A stretch of DNA of 20,371 nt from NCBI GenBank assembly GCA_009920875.1, contig RFZE01000011.1:1-20371 (forward strand). Direction: 5' to 3'. Source of the stretch: Alphaproteobacteria bacterium (lineage in GTDB: Bacteria; Pseudomonadota; Alphaproteobacteria; RS24). Below, piece by piece: positions 7,952 through 13,826 of this stretch. Every line of letters begins with the position of its first letter. The stretch's first letter is position 1. A model generated the notes under the pieces. It was given only the letters and a program-made list of their open reading frames with translations, did no database searches and had not been told where the DNA came from. A program made the translations under genes and the position numbers.

Positions 7952-8563
7952 TTAACGAGTAGCCAATTGGTAGACGGTTTTGTCGTCTTTCCAATAAGCT
8001 TTGATAAATTGGTCGCGCCCAGAGCGGAAGCGGTAATATTTATATTTGGTTGCCGCTTTTTTGTAATAGTCCTGATGATAGTCTTCGGCCGGGTAAAAGC
8101 CCTTTGCTTTTGCTACTTCAGTGGTAATCGGACGTTCAAATTTACCGGATTTGTCCAACGCCTCAATCGCCCCTTCAGCCAAGCGTTTTTGCGCTTCGTC
8201 AGTGTAGTAAATGGCGCTTGAATAGTGGCGTCCACGGTCGACAAAACTGCCTTTGCCGTCGGTCGGGTCGTGCATGCGCCAAAAAGCGCTCAGTAATTGC
8301 TGGTAGCTGACCTTGGTGTCATCATAAGGCACTTTTACCGTTTCTCGATGGGTGGTTCGACCATAGGCGACGTCTTCATATGATGGGTTTGCCTTATTGC
8401 CCCCCATAAAACCTGAAATGACATCTCCGACGCCGTCAATTTTTTCAAAATCCGCTTCCGTGCACCAAAAACAGCCACCGGCGAAATAGGCGACTTTTTC
8501 CGCTGCTTGGCTCGAAACGGTCATTGCCATAGCCAGCGCAAATGTGACGATAAATTGCTTCAT
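7952..8563 (-). CDS. msrA: Exported peptide-methionine (S)-S-oxide reductase MsrA
   Basis: MsrA reduces methionine-S-sulfoxide in damaged proteins. The family motif AGGCFWC is at residues 28-34, with the catalytic Cys at 31 and another Cys at 34. Downstream segments GRTTHRE, HDPTDGKGSFVDRGRHYSSAIYY and AEDYHQDYY are standard. Residues 1-20 (a Lys near the start, a hydrophobic core, then SSQA before AEK) form a typical Sec signal peptide with cleavage near 20/21, so the enzyme probably works in the periplasm. The ATG has a purine-rich GGAAAGG upstream. No MsrB partner is next to it. Other genes on the same strand (Sel1-like protein, gloA) lie upstream. Confidence 0.95.
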   Translation of the reverse strand: MKQFIVTFALAMAMTVSSQAAEKVAYFAGGCFWCTEADFEKIDGVGDVISGFMGGNKANPSYEDVAYGRTTHRETVKVPYDDTKVSYQQLLSAFWRMHDPTDGKGSFVDRGRHYSSAIYYTDEAQKRLAEGAIEALDKSGKFERPITTEVAKAKGFYPAEDYHQDYYKKAATKYKYYRFRSGRDQFIKAYWKDDKTVYQLATR

Positions 8564-8586
8564 GAGAAGAACCTTTCCTTGCTCCC

Positions 8587-8592
8587 ATTATA
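8587..8592 (-). promoter_or_regulatory. Perfect TATAAT -10 box ahead of msrA
   Basis: Read on the minus strand, 8592-8587 is TATAAT, 23 bases before the msrA ATG. No good TTGACA match sits at the standard distance, so this would be a -10-dominated or factor-assisted promoter. It lies in the 45-base gap after the Sel1-like gene and would allow msrA separate expression. Confidence 0.35.
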
Positions 8593-8608
8593 TAGCAATC
8601 GAATGTGG

Positions 8609-9292
8609 CTATTTTTTGTCTTGTGTTATCTCCGGCACTTGCGGGGGTGTGTCGTCATACAGGGGCACCCAGTCGCGCGCGCGCTGTTTGCCGATGAGCC
8701 AGCTTTCATTGTCCATCGCCTCTTTAATCTGCTCGATAGAAACAACGGCGGCAATCGGTGCGCCGAGATTGAGGCGGCTTGGATTGGTGAGATAGAGATG
8801 CGCCCATTTTGCCGCTTCAATTTTATCTTCATCGGGGCCAAGCCCGGCGGCGTATAGGGCAATCATGACGGCCTGCGCTTCAAAGTGACCGGCACGGGAG
8901 GCTTTGCTTATCCAATCGAGGCCGGATTGAAATTCGGCAATGGCAAACATTTTATCTCTGTCCGGTGCCGAGCCGCCATCTGTATCCATTCCGGCCAGTT
9001 GTAAATAACATTCGCCCAGCGCTGTTTGCGCGTCTTCATAACCGAAGCCACGCTTGGCAAGTGGTTTAAGTTTGGCAATCGCTTCTCGGCAATTGCCTTG
9101 GTGTTTAAGAATAAACCCGTCCCAATACGGGTTTATGCGCTGATTGCTCTCTGCTCTGCGGCGCTGCACATTTTCCGGCGGCGATTCCGCACGGCTTTGC
9201 GCGAGCACCGGCTCGCTCACCAGCACTGTGGTCAAAGCCAGCACAAAAAGTCGCAAGCCTACCAATGGCCGATATTCTCCATAGATGCCCAT
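8609..9292 (-). CDS. Secreted Sel1/TPR-like repeat protein of unknown role
   Basis: This 227-residue protein has an N-terminal signal peptide (hydrophobic 11-30, likely cleavage after VLA at 31). It then carries helical repeats of the Sel1 type, at about 69-98 (REAIAKLKPLAKRG...ALGECYLQ) and 124-152 (LDWISKASRAGHFEAQAVMIALYAAG). A possible third, incomplete unit follows around 160. Cys 68 and Cys 95 could form a disulfide. Sel1 repeats usually mediate protein contacts, and no enzyme motif is visible. The ATG lies inside the 3' end of gloA (34-base overlap). TTG codons at about residues 10 and 13 are alternative starts that would shorten the signal n-region. Function is unknown. Confidence 0.8.
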   Translation of the reverse strand: MGIYGEYRPLVGLRLFVLALTTVLVSEPVLAQSRAESPPENVQRRRAESNQRINPYWDGFILKHQGNCREAIAKLKPLAKRGFGYEDAQTALGECYLQLAGMDTDGGSAPDRDKMFAIAEFQSGLDWISKASRAGHFEAQAVMIALYAAGLGPDEDKIEAAKWAHLYLTNPSRLNLGAPIAAVVSIEQIKEAMDNESWLIGKQRARDWVPLYDDTPPQVPEITQDKK

Positions 9293-9678
9293 GGCTCTTT
9301 TGCGGGCAATGCGTCACCGGCTTGCAGCAATTCAATCGACACATTGTCGGGAGAGCGCACAAAGGCCATGCGCCCGTCGCGCGGCGGACGATTGATGGTG
9401 ATGCCGGCGGCGGCCAGTTTTTCGCAGGTCGCATATATATCGTCGACTTGATAAGCGAGATGACCAAAATTGCGCCCCTCATCAACTTCTTTTTCATCCC
9501 AATTATGGGTCAGCTCAATTTTTGCTTCGGGTTGTCCGGGCGGGGCAAGGAAAACCAGCGTAAAGCGGCCTTCCTCAACGTCAAATCGTCCAACATTTTC
9601 GAGCCCCAAATGGGTGCAAAAAAAGTCCAGCGTCGCATCCAAATCGGTGACGCGGATCATGGTATGAAGATATTTCAT
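9259..9678 (-). CDS. gloA: Lactoylglutathione lyase (glyoxalase I)
   Basis: Glyoxalase I converts the methylglyoxal-glutathione hemithioacetal to S-lactoylglutathione in the cytosol. Counting from ATG at 9678 (139 residues), the metal ligands are all present: H5 (YLHTM), E55 (KIELTHN), H73 (FGHLAY) and E116 (VSIELLQ). A GTG at 9690 would add four residues, but the ATG gives the canonical N-terminus and has AGGA just upstream. It is first in a minus-strand group with the Sel1-like gene (34-base overlap) and msrA. The pairing of carbonyl detoxification with sulfoxide repair suggests a stress-repair theme, although co-regulation is not shown. Confidence 0.95.
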   Translation of the reverse strand: MKYLHTMIRVTDLDATLDFFCTHLGLENVGRFDVEEGRFTLVFLAPPGQPEAKIELTHNWDEKEVDEGRNFGHLAYQVDDIYATCEKLAAAGITINRPPRDGRMAFVRSPDNVSIELLQAGDALPAKEPWASMENIGHW

Positions 9679-9704
9679 GTCAGTCCTCACAAAACAGAAG
9701 AGTT

Positions 9705-9732
9705 ATTTTAGCTGAAACTGCACATAAATGTG
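9705..9732. promoter_or_regulatory. gloA / hydrolase divergent control region with palindrome
   Basis: Between the divergent gloA and hydrolase starts there is a palindrome CACAT-AA-ATGTG (9721-9732). On the minus strand TAAAAT lies at 9710-9705, a reasonable -10 for gloA. The palindrome falls near where its -35 would be, so a regulator could bind there. No clear promoter can be assigned to the hydrolase. Confidence 0.25.
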
Positions 9733-9765
9733 GTTTTCTTTTTGTTGCTGTTATTAAATGAGCTC

Positions 9766-10668
9766 ATGTTCAAGGAAATAGAATTCAAATCAAAGCGGGT
9801 CTATTGCCGTGGCCGTCTTTATGAGCCAAGCGACAATGAAAGTAACGGGGCCGGCGTGGTGTTGGCGCACGGTTTTGTCGGCACTATGGATGCCGGGCTT
9901 TTTCCCTATGCTGAAGCTTTTGCCAAAGCCGGTTTTCACGCCTTGGTGTTTGATTATCGCGGTTTCGGCCTGAGCGACGGCGCGCCACGTCAATATGTAT
10001 CCGTTCCCGGCCAAAGAGCCGATTGGGCGCGCGCCATTCATGAATTGAGAGGCCATGCCAATGTTGATGCGGAGCGCGTCGGCCTTTGGGGGATGTCATT
10101 TTCGGGCGGCCATGTCATTCATATGGCGCATAAAGACCCGACCATTCGTGCAGTGGTTGCGCAAGTGCCTTCGATTGACCCTGTCTTGTCGATGAATGTT
10201 GGAACCTATGAACGCGGCATGAAAAAGACTTTGAAGATACAAAAACAATTATTGGCCCGCGCCAAGGGCAGAATGTTTTTCAAAAAGCCTGAGATGATGT
10301 TGGCGGCGCCGACCAATGATAAAGATGCGGCCGTGCTGGGGGCTAAAGAGGCGCAGATTTACCCTAAATTGGGCGGGCCAAGCTGGCGCAATGAATTACA
10401 CCCAGATAGCTTTTTGACCGGCAAGCTTGAAGAAAACAATGCCTCGCTTTTGACCGATGATTTGACCGTGCCCATGCTCATCCAAATGGGTGAGGGTGAC
10501 CGGCTTGTGTCAAATGAAGCAATAGGTAATTTCGCGCGTCGCTGCGGGCCATTGGCCAAGTTGAGCACTTATGATGCTGAGCATTTCACCATGCTTCAAA
10601 ACAATGCGCTGCGGAAGAAGGCCATGCAAGAAGCCGTCGAGTTTTACAAAGAGCATCTCGTTTTATGA
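9766..10668 (+). CDS. Alpha/beta hydrolase
   Basis: This is a 300-residue cytosolic alpha/beta-hydrolase. The oxyanion segment LAHGF is at 33-37, FDYRGFGLSDG at 62-72, and the nucleophile elbow WGMSFSGG has Ser 111. The likely acid is the Asp in MGEGDRLV and the base the His in DAEHFTM near the C-terminus. The region between the elbow and the acid is a helical cap. The ATG at 9766 was chosen over a GTG at 9730, which would add a short hydrophobic stretch with no support; neither has a strong SD. The end overlaps the sirtuin start by 4 bases (ATGA). Substrate unknown: esterase, lipase or peptidase are all possible. Confidence 0.85.
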   Translation: MFKEIEFKSKRVYCRGRLYEPSDNESNGAGVVLAHGFVGTMDAGLFPYAEAFAKAGFHALVFDYRGFGLSDGAPRQYVSVPGQRADWARAIHELRGHANVDAERVGLWGMSFSGGHVIHMAHKDPTIRAVVAQVPSIDPVLSMNVGTYERGMKKTLKIQKQLLARAKGRMFFKKPEMMLAAPTNDKDAAVLGAKEAQIYPKLGGPSWRNELHPDSFLTGKLEENNASLLTDDLTVPMLIQMGEGDRLVSNEAIGNFARRCGPLAKLSTYDAEHFTMLQNNALRKKAMQEAVEFYKEHLVL

Positions 10669-11414
10669 GTGCAACACTGCGTCAATGGGTTGATGAAGCG
10701 GAAAGCGTGGTGATTTTCACCGGTGCGGGTATGAGCACGGATAGTGGTATCCCCGATTTTAGAAGTCCCGGCGGTGTTTGGACGCGCATGGCACCCATTA
10801 TGTTCCAAGATTTTATCGCCAGTGAGGAAAACCGCATTGAAGCATGGCGGCGCAAATTCGCCATGGCTGACGAGCTTGGCACGCCAACGCCCAATGACGG
10901 CCATAGGGTGGTCGCGCAATTGGTGGCCGGTGGCAAAGTGTCGGCCGTGATTACGCAGAATATCGATAATCTGCATCAAGATAGCGGTATTGCTGAAGAC
11001 AAGATTATCGAATTGCACGGCAATGGCTCTTACGCGGTATGCCTCGATTGTGATTTGCGGCATGAGTTGAGCGATATTCGCAGTGCCTTTGAGGGCAATA
11101 ATATGGCATCTGCACCGGGCTGCCAGAATTGCGGCGGCATGGTCAAAACGGCAACCATTTCCTTCGGCCAATCTATGCCGGAAGATCAAATGAAACGAGC
11201 CGAAGCTGCGACATTGAGTTGTGATTTATTTATCGCTATCGGGTCTTCTTTGCAGGTTTTTCCGGCTGCCGGGTTTCCTGTTTTGGCGCGCCATAATGGC
11301 GCGCGGCTGGTAATCATCAATCGTGAGCCGACCGAACTTGATGACACGGCTTCTTTGGTCATTAACGAAGAAATAACGCCGACTCTGCAAAATCTCCTAA
11401 AGCTGGATAGTTAA
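10665..11414 (+). CDS. NAD-dependent protein deacylase, Sir2 family
   Basis: Sirtuins remove acyl groups from lysines using NAD, releasing nicotinamide and O-acyl-ADP-ribose. The NAD loop GAGMSTDSGIPDFRSP is at 20-35, TQNIDNLHQDSG at 97-108 and the catalytic His at 118 (LHGN). Four zinc Cys are at 126/129 and 153/156, and the GSSLQVFPAAG motif follows at about 193-203. Length 249 is typical. The CobB-type Tyr/Arg pair linked to desuccinylation is not evident in the sequence after PDFR, so deacetylation or another acyl preference is more likely (inference). It is translationally coupled to the upstream hydrolase. Confidence 0.94.
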   Translation: MSATLRQWVDEAESVVIFTGAGMSTDSGIPDFRSPGGVWTRMAPIMFQDFIASEENRIEAWRRKFAMADELGTPTPNDGHRVVAQLVAGGKVSAVITQNIDNLHQDSGIAEDKIIELHGNGSYAVCLDCDLRHELSDIRSAFEGNNMASAPGCQNCGGMVKTATISFGQSMPEDQMKRAEAATLSCDLFIAIGSSLQVFPAAGFPVLARHNGARLVIINREPTELDDTASLVINEEITPTLQNLLKLDS

Positions 11415-11416
11415 AA

Positions 11417-11434
11417 GAAAAATAGCGATTTTTC
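11417..11434 (+). terminator. Weak AT-rich hairpin after the sirtuin gene
   Basis: GAAAAAT-AGCG-ATTTTTC forms a 7-bp stem a few bases after the sir2 stop, but it is almost all A-T and lacks a following T-run. It may slow or end transcription and marks the boundary before the cold-shock gene. The rest of the gap to 11565 is presumably the cold-shock gene's promoter and leader; no clean promoter is seen. Confidence 0.25.
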
Positions 11435-11565
11435 CCCGCTTGCTTCTGTGCCGATAAGTTTAAACAGGCACATGGGCAGATTTCTTCTTTTCTGTCGTCG
11501 GTTTTGTGCTAGCGTATCTGGGTAAAGCGTAAACCCGAAAAACAAGAACAAGTAGAGGTTTTACA

Positions 11566-12206
11566 ATGTCTTCAGTTGATACCACTGAGGAAGTGGTTGG
11601 TGAGGCCGTATCTATTGAGGGTGTCGTTAAGTGGTTCGACCCTGTTAAAGGTTATGGCTTCATCGTGCCTAATGATGGCGGTGTTGATGTCCTGGTGCAT
11701 CATTCAACTTTGCGGCGCGGCGGTTACGATATTCTCTATCCGCAAGCGCGTATCAAATGCACCATTATTCAGCGGCAGCAAGGTTTTCAGGCTAACAAAA
11801 TTATCGCAGTCGACAATAGCGAGGCGATTATCCCGACGGGTAATCCGCGCCCGACTGCCATTTTGTCTGACATCACGGATGTGTCTGATTTCAAGCAGGC
11901 CGAGGTAAAATGGTTCAACCGTGTGCGCGGCTTCGGTTTCGTTAATGTCGAGCCAAACGGGCAAGATATTTTCGTGCACATGGAAGTGTTGCGCAAAGCG
12001 GGGATTGAAGCGCTGGTGCCCGGACAATTCGTGTTGGTTCGTTTTGGAACCGGCCGAAGGGGCTGATGGCCACCGATGTCCGCCGCATTGATAGCGGCAT
12101 GGCGCTGCAAGGCGGAGAAGACGATATGTATCTGCAAGAGGATGATGAACAACCGCCGCTTGCCGATGATGCGTCACCCGCGGACGAGCACGATAGCGAC
12201 CAATAA
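11566..12206 (+). CDS. Double cold-shock-domain protein, C-terminus frameshifted
   Basis: This is a two-domain cold-shock protein of the alphaproteobacterial type, binding single-stranded nucleic acid. CSD1 (about 17-83) has RNP1 KGYGFI (28-33) and RNP2 DVLVHH (41-46). CSD2 (from 112) has RGFGFV (121-126) and DIFVHM (134-139). The annotated frame stops at TGA 12064-12066 inside the last strand of CSD2. One missing base at about 12054-12055 (GGCCG, expected GGCCCG) explains this. The next frame reads PKGLMATDVRRID, the expected end of the fold, then an acidic Asp/Glu-rich tail to TAA at 12204-12206. The restored length is about 213 residues. It is either a sequencing error or a real truncation that would damage CSD2. 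Confidence 0.88.
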
Positions 12207-12267
12207 TTGCGCCGAAATCCGGTCAAGGCATGCTTGCGCCACGCAGTTGCGTGTGGCAGGTAGAGGC

Positions 12268-12732
12268 ATGACTGCGTCTTCCGATAAATCCTTCGACGAT
12301 ATTGCCGACTTGGATGTGCCCGAGCCGTTTCGGCTCAGCGTGCGCCGTGGGCCGTTCACCACCCATAATGGTCCTTGGTTTCATTGGGCCGAGGAAGTGG
12401 ACTGGCGGCAGGGCGTGCGCTTGCTGGGACGCCATTGCAACAGTCGTGGCATTGTGCATGGCGGCTTTTTGAGCAGCTTTGCTGATGGGCTGGCAGCCAC
12501 TGCCGTGTTCCGTGAGGTTAAGCGATCCTCGGTTACCATTAAGCTCAACACCGAGTTTTTAAGGTCGGCCAAAGAAGGGGAATGGCTGCAGGGAACGGCG
12601 CATATCAACCGCGCTACGGGCAAAACGGCCTTTGTCGATGCTTATGCATGGACCGGCGAAGGGCGCGATATTCCGATGGATAATCTGGTTTTCAGAAGCG
12701 CCGCCGTATTTCGTCTGATGGAAGCACGTTAA
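12268..12732 (+). CDS. PaaI-family hotdog thioesterase
   Basis: This single-hotdog-domain acyl-CoA thioesterase-like protein has 154 residues. The motif GIVHGGFLSSFADG (61-74) carries HGG and the probable catalytic Asp 73. The segments KRSSVTIKLNTEFLR and the RATGKTAFVDAYAW strand are typical of PaaI proteins. An open frame extends upstream to 12076, but it runs antiphase through the cold-shock gene's true C-terminus and is rejected; ATG 12268 follows a GTAGAGGC signal. A short inverted repeat CACGCA-GT-TGCGTG lies 15 to 25 bases upstream. The thioester substrate is unknown. Confidence 0.85.
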   Translation: MTASSDKSFDDIADLDVPEPFRLSVRRGPFTTHNGPWFHWAEEVDWRQGVRLLGRHCNSRGIVHGGFLSSFADGLAATAVFREVKRSSVTIKLNTEFLRSAKEGEWLQGTAHINRATGKTAFVDAYAWTGEGRDIPMDNLVFRSAAVFRLMEAR

Positions 12733-12746
12733 CCGCCTTATCTTTC

Positions 12747-12775
12747 TTGAAACTGCGCGATAATTGGTCTAAGCA
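12747..12775 (+). promoter_or_regulatory. Likely promoter of tRNA-Pro
   Basis: TTGAAA (12747-12752) is followed after 17 bases by TAAGCA (12770-12775), and the mature tRNA begins at 12786. The -35 is the same hexamer used before tRNA-Glu. Confidence 0.4.
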
Positions 12776-12785
12776 CTCATTCAGT

Positions 12786-12862
12786 CGGGGCTTGGCGCAG
12801 TCTGGTAGCGCACCTGGTTTGGGACCAGGGGGTCGCAAGTTCGAATCTTGCAGCCCCGACCA
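12786..12862 (+). tRNA. tRNA-Pro (anticodon TGG)
   Basis: The complete 77-base cloverleaf has acceptor CGGGGCT/AGCCCCG, D-stem GCGC/GCGC, and anticodon stem CCTGG/CCAGG with loop TTTGGGA (anticodon TGG). The T-arm is GCAAG-TTCGAAT-CTTGC. Discriminator A is followed by an encoded CCA. Its 3' end is copied downstream, which marks it as an integration target (see the repeat entries). Confidence 0.97.
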
Positions 12863-12863
12863 T
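12849..12863 (+). repeat. Attachment-site repeat, copy 1 (3' end of tRNA-Pro)
   Basis: TGCAGCCCCGACCAT is identical to 13076-13090. This copy covers the end of the T-stem, the acceptor 3' strand, CCA and one further base. Tyrosine integrases typically use such tRNA 3' ends as attB. Confidence 0.7.
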
Positions 12864-12984
12864 TATCGGATAGTTGCGTATTTTGTTTGTTGACCGCAGT
12901 AAACAGCCATTTTTAGAGAAATCAGGGTTTTATGAAACTTCATTCGAGTGGACTGGAGTGGACAAAAATCGACAAAATCGACAC

Positions 12985-13018
12985 ATTTTGTGTTTTATTC
13001 GCCCATAAAACACAAAAT
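12985..13018. repeat. Perfect 14-bp inverted repeat
   Basis: ATTTTGTGTTTTAT (12985-12998), a six-base spacer TCGCCC, then ATAAAACACAAAAT (13005-13018), the exact reverse complement. It lies inside the putative element scar. It could be a binding-site pair or a weak hairpin; there is no GC-rich stem as expected of a terminator. Confidence 0.85.
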
Positions 13019-13027
13019 AAAACACAA
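13005..13027. repeat. Tandem ATAAAACACAA units
   Basis: The 11-mer ATAAAACACAA occurs at 13005-13015 and again at 13017-13027 (period 12). The first copy is also the right arm of the inverted repeat, so the motif appears three times in 43 bases, twice direct and once inverted. Confidence 0.8.
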
Positions 13028-13075
13028 CCAACAAGCAACCCTTTGTTATTAAATGATAAAAAGGTGGTCGAGCAG

Positions 13076-13090
13076 TGCAGCCCCGACCAT
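13076..13090 (+). repeat. Attachment-site repeat, copy 2
   Basis: This is an exact second copy of TGCAGCCCCGACCAT, 227 bases after the first. It is preceded by TGGTCG (13065-13070), which is the reverse complement of its own CGACCA (13084-13089), so the site has an inverted core with 13 bases between arms. The 49 bases from here to the next gene hold nothing else notable. Confidence 0.7.
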
Positions 13091-13139
13091 CACTCTCAAT
13101 TTATTGATTTCAAGCGGTTTGCGGGGTTAACCTGCTTCC

Positions 13140-13826
13140 ATGGCTCTGCTTGCAAAAACACTTATCGGCATTTGTTTTCAACTCGGTCTATTTGCTGCGC
13201 TCACCTTTTTGCCGATTGGCACGACTGACTGGCCGGCGGCCACTATCTGGCTGCAGGTTTTTGCTTGCGCGGCTTTTTTATCGGCAGCCTATTTACTCAT
13301 CGCACGACCGGCAGCCTTGGAAGCGCGCATGCGCGCCGGTAGAGAGGCGCAAGCGCCGGCCGACAGATTGGCACTGGTATTGATGAGTTTGTCTTTGCTG
13401 TTGCCAATCCCATTTGCCGCCAAAGATGTTTTCACATGGCAGCTTTTGGCCACGCCGACACCGTTGGTGCAAGCCGTTGGCATGGCGGTTTTCTTGCTTG
13501 GCTTTGCTGTCACCTATTTGTCGATGCTGCACAATGAATACGCCGCCCCGACCGTGCATATTCAACAAGAGGCCGGTCACAAGCTGGCCGATAGCGGTGT
13601 TTATGCCTTTATGCGCCACCCTATGTATTTGGGGTTTCTATTGTTCACGTCGGGCACAACCTTATGGCTTGGCAGCTATGCGGCGACGCTATTTGCCGTG
13701 GTCACGCTGATTGCCAGCACGATTTTCCGCATCGGCATAGAGGAGGCGGCCCTGAGAGAAGATTTGCCGGGTTATGCCGATTACGCCAAACGGGTGAAAA
13801 CTCGGTTTTTGCCGTTTATTTACTGA
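13140..13826 (+). CDS. Isoprenylcysteine carboxyl methyltransferase-family membrane protein
   Basis: This integral membrane protein of 228 residues has hydrophobic segments at about 5-25, 35-55, 77-94, 108-128 and 165-197. The family signature lies in the second half: GVYAFMRHPMYLGF (153-166), where the Arg-His-Pro block binds S-adenosylmethionine, and then a C-terminal EEAALREDLPGYADYAKRVKTR block. Bacterial members of this ICMT/PEMT-like group have mostly unknown substrates. The ATG at 13140 lacks a clear SD. It is the first gene beyond the tRNA-Pro scar and converges with the symporter, overlapping it by 7 bases at the 3' ends. Identity of the methyl acceptor cannot be given. Confidence 0.8.
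   Translation: MALLAKTLIGICFQLGLFAALTFLPIGTTDWPAATIWLQVFACAAFLSAAYLLIARPAALEARMRAGREAQAPADRLALVLMSLSLLLPIPFAAKDVFTWQLLATPTPLVQAVGMAVFLLGFAVTYLSMLHNEYAAPTVHIQQEAGHKLADSGVYAFMRHPMYLGFLLFTSGTTLWLGSYAATLFAVVTLIASTIFRIGIEEAALREDLPGYADYAKRVKTRFLPFIY

Larger units (their letters stand above)
12864..13075. mobile_element. Probable scar of an integrative element at tRNA-Pro
   Basis: This 212-base stretch lies between two copies of the tRNA-Pro 3' end. It is visibly more AT-rich than its surroundings and holds no credible gene. It is packed with short repeats: GAGTGGAC twice with period 10 (around 12945-12962), GACAAAA/TCGACAAAA units (about 12961-12981), a 14-bp inverted repeat and a 12-base tandem. 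Such repeats are common at the ends of integrase-borne elements, where integrase and excisionase bind. I infer a deleted island of which only the ends remain. No integrase fragment is recognisable. Confidence 0.5.

Noticed and set aside
12076..12267. N-terminal extension of the thioesterase to 12076
   Set aside because: These bases encode the cold-shock protein's acidic tail in another frame. The residues added resemble no hotdog protein, and a good start exists at 12268.
12932..13228. 98-codon plus-strand ORF (MKLHSSGLEW...) across the scar
   Set aside because: It runs through the inverted repeat, the second attachment copy and then the methyltransferase gene in another frame. It has no recognisable domain and is not an integrase fragment.
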